Assembly (NCBI RefSeq): GCF_030272615.1
Contig: NC_081415.1
Location: 628,595,240 to 628,659,239, forward strand
DNA length: 64,000 nt
Origin: Cryptomeria japonica
Taxonomy: Eukaryota > Streptophyta > Pinopsida > Cupressales > Cupressaceae
Reading direction: 5' to 3'
Shown here: positions 57,983 to 64,000 of the stretch, piece after piece
Layout of the letters: each line of letters opens with the position of its first letter
How positions within the stretch are numbered: the first letter of the stretch is position 1
The notes under the pieces: generated by a model
Seen by the model: only the letters and a program-made list of their open reading frames with translations
The model's database searches: none
Told to the model about the DNA's origin: nothing
Position numbers and translations under genes: made by a program

Positions 57983-58888
57983 GCGGGAGTATGAGCGTAC
58001 GCCAATACTATCGGTAAAGTACAAGGAAACAAGATTGAAAGGACTTTTACCATGTCAAGGAGGTAATATGTGCCAAGCCCCCAGTGGAATTAGGATCTTA
58101 CGACTTTGATTGACAAAGTAAAAGGGAATATCGAGAACGGGAAAACCATGACCGGAAGTAGCAAATTTCCCCTCACTATGAGTCATGAAAGCAAGGATAC
58201 CAAAGATTACAAAGTGAAACAAAGTACACTAAGTAACTCTAAGTATCAAGAAGGAAAATATGAACAGAGTGTATGCCCCCATGTTAAAGCGATCGTTCAC
58301 ACCTTATCGGGAATGATTTCTTTAAGGTAGGATACAACCAAGAGAGAGAGAAGAGAGGGAGCATGCTATCACAAGGATTTAGCCCACAATCAAGGAATAA
58401 ACCTAGGGATAATGAATACAAAACACGAGGTAGTTTCACTTTCCTCAAGGTCAGTATGTTGTATGATAACTCATGTATATCATATATGTATGTGCATATA
58501 ATAATCATCATTCCCCAAAGGACACTACCTTGGAAGAAAGGGAAGAGAGGATTTCTTTCGAGTTGACATGAAAAAAGACCAAAAAGAGATCTCAATTATT
58601 TGCATCATCCCCAAATAGATATTAAGGGAACAATAGAAGAACATGGATACATATAGAAGAATGGTCACAAAAGAGAAAGAAAGGAGAGAGAGAAGACCTA
58701 AAGTGCTAATATTGCTAATCTAGCATGAAATCCACCTCTTGATCTTGCTGATCACTATTTCGGTGAGGAGCGAAACATGCCACAAGAGTGACATCAAGCA
58801 CAATAGATGGAGCTATCACAAGATCCAAACAAGGACTATGCTCATGTTGTAGGTCACTTTGTTCGATTCTAGGAGCTAGGATTAGGGT
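57983..58888. other. Non-coding interior of gypsy-like element
   Basis: About 900 bp between the gag-protease region and the PPT. A full gypsy element would have RT, RNase H and integrase here, about 3 kb. None is seen, so pol is deleted or never present. Confidence 0.6.
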
Positions 58889-60741
58889 TTATGAAAATTC
58901 AGTTGATAAATGCTTGTCCACATCAACATATTCATACTCATGATCAAAAGTATTATGAGTTGTATTTCCATCATGAATAACATTTTCACCCATTTCTTCA
59001 TCAAATTTTAGAGAAAGAGGAGCAAGAACATGAATAGGAGTAAAACCATCACATGTTTTGTGCAACTTATGATTTGGAGATGTAGGTTGAACATCTTTCT
59101 TAGGAGAAAAGGGAATCATATGAATTGTTGGAGTTCTAGGAGAATGAATAGTTTGAGGGATGGCTTCATGAGCTCAAACATGACGTCTTCATCGGCATTC
59201 TCTCGCAAAACAATTCCATCAAGTCTTAGTGGAAGGCTGAGAAGGAGGAACACTTGAAAAAGTAGGAATGTTTCTCTCCTTGATAGTTGAAGGTTTAGGT
59301 TGAGGTCTTTCAGTTTGAATAAGGGGAGAAGCTGGCCTTTTCTCTTAATAAGAGGAAGGATGTGGAAATGTGCCATATAAAGGAAGAATGTTAGGTGTAG
59401 GAAGAAGACCAGGTCCATCATGAGGAGGAGGTAAAGGTCTAACCTTAGGAGGAATATTCTTGTTCTTCTTAGGAGAAGGTATAGTCACATCCATAGGAAT
59501 AGGTTGATGATCTTCCTTAGGAGGGAGATTAGTTCTATCTATGAGGGGAAGAAATTTATCTTCAAGTATGATAGGAATGTGAAGTGTTGGGGATCTAGAT
59601 TGACTTAAGGATAATATCATATCTTTCTTCCATTTTTGATAAGATTGAAAAATAGAATCACTCCTTGATGGAAGAGATTTAAATTGCTTAGAACAAAAGA
59701 AACCAATAGGAATACCAAGGCTTGTTTTGGATGGTTGAAATAAGCTATGGTTCATGGTTATGATTTCTCTATTGTGAGGAAATTTTAGACACTAGTGGAT
59801 TGGAGAAGCAATAGCCTTCATGGAAGATAGCCAAGGATAGCCCAACTTCACACAAAATTGCTCAGAAGAAGGAATGATAACAAAGTTAACATCCATAGAT
59901 TTAGTATGAACTTCAACATGAAGGGTGATAGAGCCAATGGTAGGACAAGAGAACCCATCAAATAACTTCATGACCACTTTAGAAGCATCATATATTGGTT
60001 TATGCAACTGTAAAGTGAAAAGATACTCCTCAATGATGACATTAACCATGCAAGAGGGATCAACAAGAGCTCCATGGAAAGGGATACCCTTAACTTTCAC
60101 AACTATGTATAAAGGGCCATCAGCTGCTCTAATGGTCTCACTAGGTGTATCTTGGTTTTCTTCCATATTTACCAAGTTCAGAGCCATAGAGGTGAATTCC
60201 TCAAAAGAGAAAGAAGTTGGCACAATCTCAATCACATTAGAGGTATGAGAAGGCAAGAGATCGGTGAAAATCTTAAGATTTTGATTAGGAGGAGCTACTG
60301 ATTTATTCCCTTTATCATTCGCACCTACCATAGATATAGTATTATTATCAATCATATCTTGAATCTTATTTTCAATGCGAAACATTTCTCAGTATCATGG
60401 CTAGGCTGACAATGAAATTGACAAAATGAATTGTTATCAAAATAAGGGGATGCAAGTTTAGAAGGATCAATTGGTTTTATAGGAGTAAGTTTGATAACAT
60501 TTATTTGCAACAACTAAGACATTATACTATGTAAAGATTCATTCAAAGGAGTAAATTGTCTTGCTCTTTGGAAAAAAATAGAAATAGGAGGCACATCTAT
60601 TGTAGCATTCACATTATTGTTGTTGATTGTATCATTGAACTTGATGAAGCTTTTTGTTGGTTTGAACTTTACAAATGGTTGTTGAGCACTCTCCCCCTTA
60701 TCACTCGGAGCCATAGGAGTAGATTGCTCCATTTGACTCAT
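58889..60741 (-). pseudogene. Gypsy-type gag C-terminus and retropepsin-like domain
   Basis: Minus-strand protein from MSQMEQSTPM (60741). Readable: ARQFTPLNESLHSIMS, a stop, then SKLASPYFD and the zinc-finger-like CQFHCQPSHDTEKCFALK (about 60370-60425), as in Tat/Athila-type Gag. Next is a retropepsin-like stretch: GPLYIVVKVKGIPFHGALVD, PSCMVNVI, CPTIGSITLHVEV, VNFVIIP and KLGYPWLSSMKAIAS. The usual DTG or DSG active site reads DPS. It continues CLKFPHNREI and NHSLFQPSK with a Pro-rich tail (IPPKVRPLPPPHDGPGLLP) and ends near 58889. Stops occur near 60514 and 59792, with breaks near 59345. No RT follows. Family assignment is good; function is lost. Confidence 0.8.
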
Positions 60742-60927
60742 AATCAGTTGATAATTGTGGAGTGTTCTGATTGATTGAAAAACAGGTTTTAAGGACCCAA
60801 AACCATTACAACATAGTTAGAAAAGAAGCTGAGAAAATAGAGTCCACAAACAGAGCATCTAGTCAAAAGACCAGCGAACAGAAAAAATAGCTAAACAACA
60901 AAAAATTGCAAAGAACCCAAGGAGACA

Positions 60928-62667
60928 CTACATAGTAATTTTCTTTAGCAGATCCTCTACCTTAGTCACCAGCTCATCATAGGTTGCCCCAACTACTTTT
61001 AGCTCCTCCAGGTCCTTATTCACTTTCTTTTCCTTCCTCTTTCCACGGGTGTGGGTTCTGGGACCTTGGGCTTCCCCTGTTCCTTCTACATCCAGGTCAA
61101 TTTCCTGGGTTTCCTTTTCACCATCAAGCTTGCTGATGAGGGTATGGGTGTTGTTGGCTGAGATTTTTAGAATGCTGAGGCTCTACTCTGCAATGTTCTT
61201 GAGGCACTCCTCTATCTTGTCCACTTTGGCGACTGTGTCCGAGAGCATTTTTTCACTAGTTTCCTCCAGGGTTTTTCTATCCTGTATCTCCTTTTCAATT
61301 TTCTCAAACCGGGGATTAAAGGCATCTCTGATGTCTTCCGCTTTAGCAATTGTGTTCTTTAGATCTTTGATATAATTGGCCATAGTGTTCCCCTCTCCAA
61401 TGTTAATGGTCTCCAGGATCAGGACTCTATTGTAGAGTTTTTTGTACTCATCCACAATTTTCTTATTCCCATCAATAAGCCATTCTATGGTTTTCATAAA
61501 ACCCTTCAAGGCCTCGGGAGGAGGACCAAGAGAAGGAGTCACTTTTCCAGGGGTTATCTATTCATCTTTAGAGATATGGAGGGCAGAAATAGTGTCGGTG
61601 GCCCTGAGAGTCTCCTCCATAGTCTCCATATCCAAGCTTTGTTTAGCTTCCAGGGTCCTTGTTTGCTTGTCCTCTTCCGGTTCCTTGTCGGTCTCCTCCG
61701 GTTCTTTACTAGTCTCCTCTATTTTCTTTTGCTTCTTCCTGGGTTGGGCTTGGTTCTTACTTTTTTCCTTTAGCACCCCCTTAGGGTTCTTCTTCTCCTC
61801 AGGGAAATCAGAGTACTCTTCTTCCAAAGAAATACTAATCAAGGGTTTGCTTTGGGGTTTTTTGCTCTTAGAAAAATAGGTTCTTGATTTCCTCTTCTTA
61901 CTACTCTCATACTCTGAGTCATCAGAGCTTTCCTCATTATCAGTCGAGGAATCATTGTCTAATTCCTCCTCCTCTGAGAAATTAGAATTAGACATTTCTT
62001 CTTCCGAATCCATAGAGAGCTGCATTCGGTTGATTTTACTGGCCTTTAAATGGTCATAAATGAGGACCATAAGTCCCTGGTGCATTGCAGTATCACCCCG
62101 AGGATTTTCTTTATAGGCTTTTAGGGAGGCATTCATAGAACAAAGCAAGAAGTAAGGGAAATTCACCTTATCATTATGCCTAAAATGATTTAAGAGGACA
62201 AAATGATACCCATATACTTTCGTAAACCTACCATATAGAGTTATATATCTCATTAAAACAAAGAGAATTTCCCCCTAGGGTTTTGCAAAAGCCCTAGGCT
62301 GGTAATAGGTTTTACTCAACTTTACCAGTCTTTTCTTCTCTTTCTCTATGACTGGGTACCTTTCAATGGCTTCCCTACTGACCTTCCTGTCTCTATAGAA
62401 GTTGCAGCCCTCCCTTTTGAGTCTCGTAGCTTTAGCTATTAAATCTTCATCAATTTCCACTAGTTGGTCGCCCATTTTAAGCATGCCCTTTTTCCAATTT
62501 TTGTAGAAGAAGATAGTTATCTTTCCATCATGGCCATGGAGTCTCTCAATGAAGATCGAAAGACCACCCTTCTACAAAATTCCCCACACCTCTTCTTTCT
62601 GTTTCCACTCCTTGCAACTGCTTGGCTCATATCTTCTCCTATTTCTGCCCATGGTGTCGTTTCTCAT
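60928..62667 (-). pseudogene. Putative plant transposon protein with charged linker and coiled coil
   Basis: Minus-strand protein from about 62667 (MRNDTMGRNRRRYEP). Readable blocks are FIERLHGHDGKITIFFYKNW, DEDLIAKATRLKREGCNFYR, VNFPYFLLCSMNASLKAYKE and MHQGLMVLIYDHLKA. An acidic stretch (SNSNFSEEEELDNDSSTDNE) and a basic stretch (KKRKSRTYFSKSKKPQ) follow, then a Glu/Lys-rich tract and a coiled coil (61183-61542), and it ends at DLLKKITM (60928). Stops lie near 62580, 62275, 61558 and 61183. The VNFPYFLL...HQGL pattern resembles the 'putative plant transposon protein' family seen with Tat-like gypsy elements; this is from memory and is tentative. It may be the 5' gene of the gypsy-like element downstream. 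Confidence 0.55.
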
Positions 62668-62863
62668 AGCCAAGTTTATATTACAGAACTGGTGAAATAG
62701 AAAGCTTTTTGAAGTTAAAATAAAAACCTAGAAAGCATGCATAGCATTAATGATCTGATGGGTTATAACGCATGTTATGTTGGCTTTGATGTTATAATGA
62801 GTAATTCCCTCATTATCAAAGTAACTTGAAGTGCTTACTTCAGTACTTATCATAATTGCCCTG
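62668..62863. other. Short spacer between LINE 3' end and transposon protein
   Basis: About 200 bp, AT-rich. I see no poly(A) tail on the minus strand that would mark the LINE 3' end, and no target duplication. Confidence 0.5.
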
Positions 62864-63496
62864 TCAATCAAGAGTCTTTGGAGTACTTCGATATCTTTCA
62901 TTAATTATGATTTGTCTAACATCTTTGGGGAAACCGCTCTCACCTCTCCACGTGGTAATAGTCTCATTCTTAACCACCACGTTTGCAGCCCAATCAATAG
63001 AACAATTGGCCTCCCGATAAATATGGGATATGTGGCATTTTCTGAAGGTTCTAATGATATCAATGGCAGAAAAAATTATATTGTGAATCAAACAAGAGGG
63101 CTTTGAGATCCCATTGAGACACTTAATTATATTATTGGAATCCCCTTCTATCTAGAGATAGGGACAGTTCCATTTTTTGGCTAGAATAATGCCTTGAAGG
63201 GCTGCCATAGATTCCGCTTTATGATTGGTTTGAATGCCAATAGGGACAACAATCATACCTTTGCAAATGCCTCTGTCATATCTGAGAATAGCTCCATAGC
63301 CTAAGGGACCTTGGTTTCCTTTGGCTGCTCCATCAAAATTGATTTTGAGCCAACCTTGGGGAGGGGTTTGCCATTTAACTTCAAGCCTTTTATTGTAGTT
63401 GATATTATGACCATTAGTGATCTTCATATTCCAAGCTCTTAAGATGTTTGACTCCAAGGAGTTGTTAGAGTAACAAGAGACCTCCATAGTTCCCAT
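62864..63496 (-). pseudogene. LINE RNase H domain (plant RVT_3 type)
   Basis: Minus-strand protein: VKWQTPPQGWLKINFDGAAK (Asp in the first catalytic position), GNQGPLGYGAILRYDRG, KAESMAALQGIILAKKW, a stop at about 63152, IEGDSNNIIKCLNG, then HISHIYREANCSIDWAANVV. This is the C-terminal RNase H found in plant LINEs and related cellular proteins. The catalytic DGA...KAES...EGDS...EAN pattern is visible. The two halves are in one frame apart from the stop. Its setting, directly after a zf-RVT domain, favours a LINE over a host gene. Confidence 0.85.
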
Positions 63497-64000
63497 ATTT
63501 TCCTAAATAGCCCTTTGAATTTTTTGAAAAACAATGTCTTGATTTAAGGACACATCCCTGAATATTCAGTTGTTTCTTTCCTTCCAAAGAACCCACAAAA
63601 TGTGTGGAAGAGAGAGCTGCCACATACATCTCAGAAAAGAGTTGGTCCAATTAATTTGTCAGGAAGAGAACAAATCTCTGATGTTACTGGGAAACAACCA
63701 AGCTAGACTAAAGCTCTTGAGGAAGCTTTCCCAAATAGAGGTTGAGAAAGAATAGTGGAGGGCAAGATGGTCCACTGACTCTTCCTCTTGAAAGCATAGA
63801 ACACACCTGTTTGGAAGGGCAAAACCTCTGCATTTAAGGTTGTCAACAGTAAGGATTTATTCTGGAGAATAGTCTAGAAGAACAAATTGATTTTGGGAGT
63901 GAGACCTTTTAACCAAGCTTTAGACCAGAAGGGATTCATAGGAGGGGAGGGAGAGAGGATACAATACATCAAAGATACAGTAAAAATACCTTTGGGGTTA
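63497..64000 (-). pseudogene. LINE zf-RVT domain (runs off right edge)
   Basis: The end of a LINE ORF2 on the minus strand. Readable across two frames: WSKAWLKGLTPKINLFF, a stop where Trp is expected, then TILQNKS. After a frameshift near 63860 it continues NLKCRGFALPNRCVLCFQEE, ESVDHLALHYSFSTSIWESF, FSLAWLFPSN, WTNSFLRCMWQLSLPHILWV and LWKERNN. The zinc-ligand pattern C..C...H...H is partly present; HLALHY has Tyr where Cys is usual. The RT domain would lie to the right, outside the window. Confidence 0.82.

Noticed and set aside
62864-63496. RNase H domain as a possible host gene
   Set aside because: It follows a zf-RVT domain with shared stops and frameshifts, so a LINE fragment is more likely.

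Overview
The window reads as intergenic DNA from a large, repeat-packed seed-plant genome. A conifer is my best guess, but that is inference from the depth of nesting and the age of the elements; no host gene is available to confirm it. The plant assignment rests on Copia and gypsy retrotransposons primed by initiator-Met tRNA (TGGTATCAGAGC sites) and on a LINE with a plant-type RNase H. I found no cellular protein gene, tRNA, rRNA or CRISPR array. Almost every coding stretch is a decayed transposon gene.

Layout. 1-2965: Ty3/gypsy pol fragment (RT, RNase H, integrase) split by a solo LTR at 378-1540. 2966-6986: non-coding, with a second solo LTR (3918-5146) lying inside a purine-rich repeat. 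6987-54137: one nested block of LTR elements, resolved here from 5-bp target duplications and TG...CA ends. 54138-57967: non-coding, with two LTR-like copies facing each other. 57968-62667 (minus strand): a gypsy-type gag-protease region and a separate coiled-coil transposon protein, with no RT. 62864-64000 (minus strand): 3' end of a LINE.

The nest. Level 1 is Copia element E (+, 6987-54137). Three elements inserted into E: pol-less element B (-, 7029-13653) in its 5' LTR, Copia D (-, 17815-44989) just downstream of its pol, and pol-less element F (-, 45679-53324) in its 3' LTR. Inside the gag of D lies solo LTR B' (+, 23150-43626). Inside B' lies Copia C (+, 23590-43329). Inside the 5' LTR of C lies G (-, 24780-37208), a non-coding LARD-like element with LTRs of about 4.3-4.4 kb. 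When the inserts are removed, the interrupted LTRs and reading frames rejoin; for example, the two halves of the 5' LTR of C total 1468 bp, exactly the length of its 3' LTR.

How the parts may work together. Copia C, D and E carry gag, protease, integrase, RT and RNase H, all now broken. B and F carry no pol but have matching PBS, PPT and 3' cis motifs. They encode a zinc-knuckle coiled-coil protein (ORF1) and a long second protein (ORF2) that is conserved between them. The simplest reading is that B and F were mobilised in trans by Copia machinery while keeping their own protein pair. That pair is the best candidate here for something under-described. Most stops and catalytic losses are C-to-T or G-to-A changes, as expected from long-term cytosine methylation.
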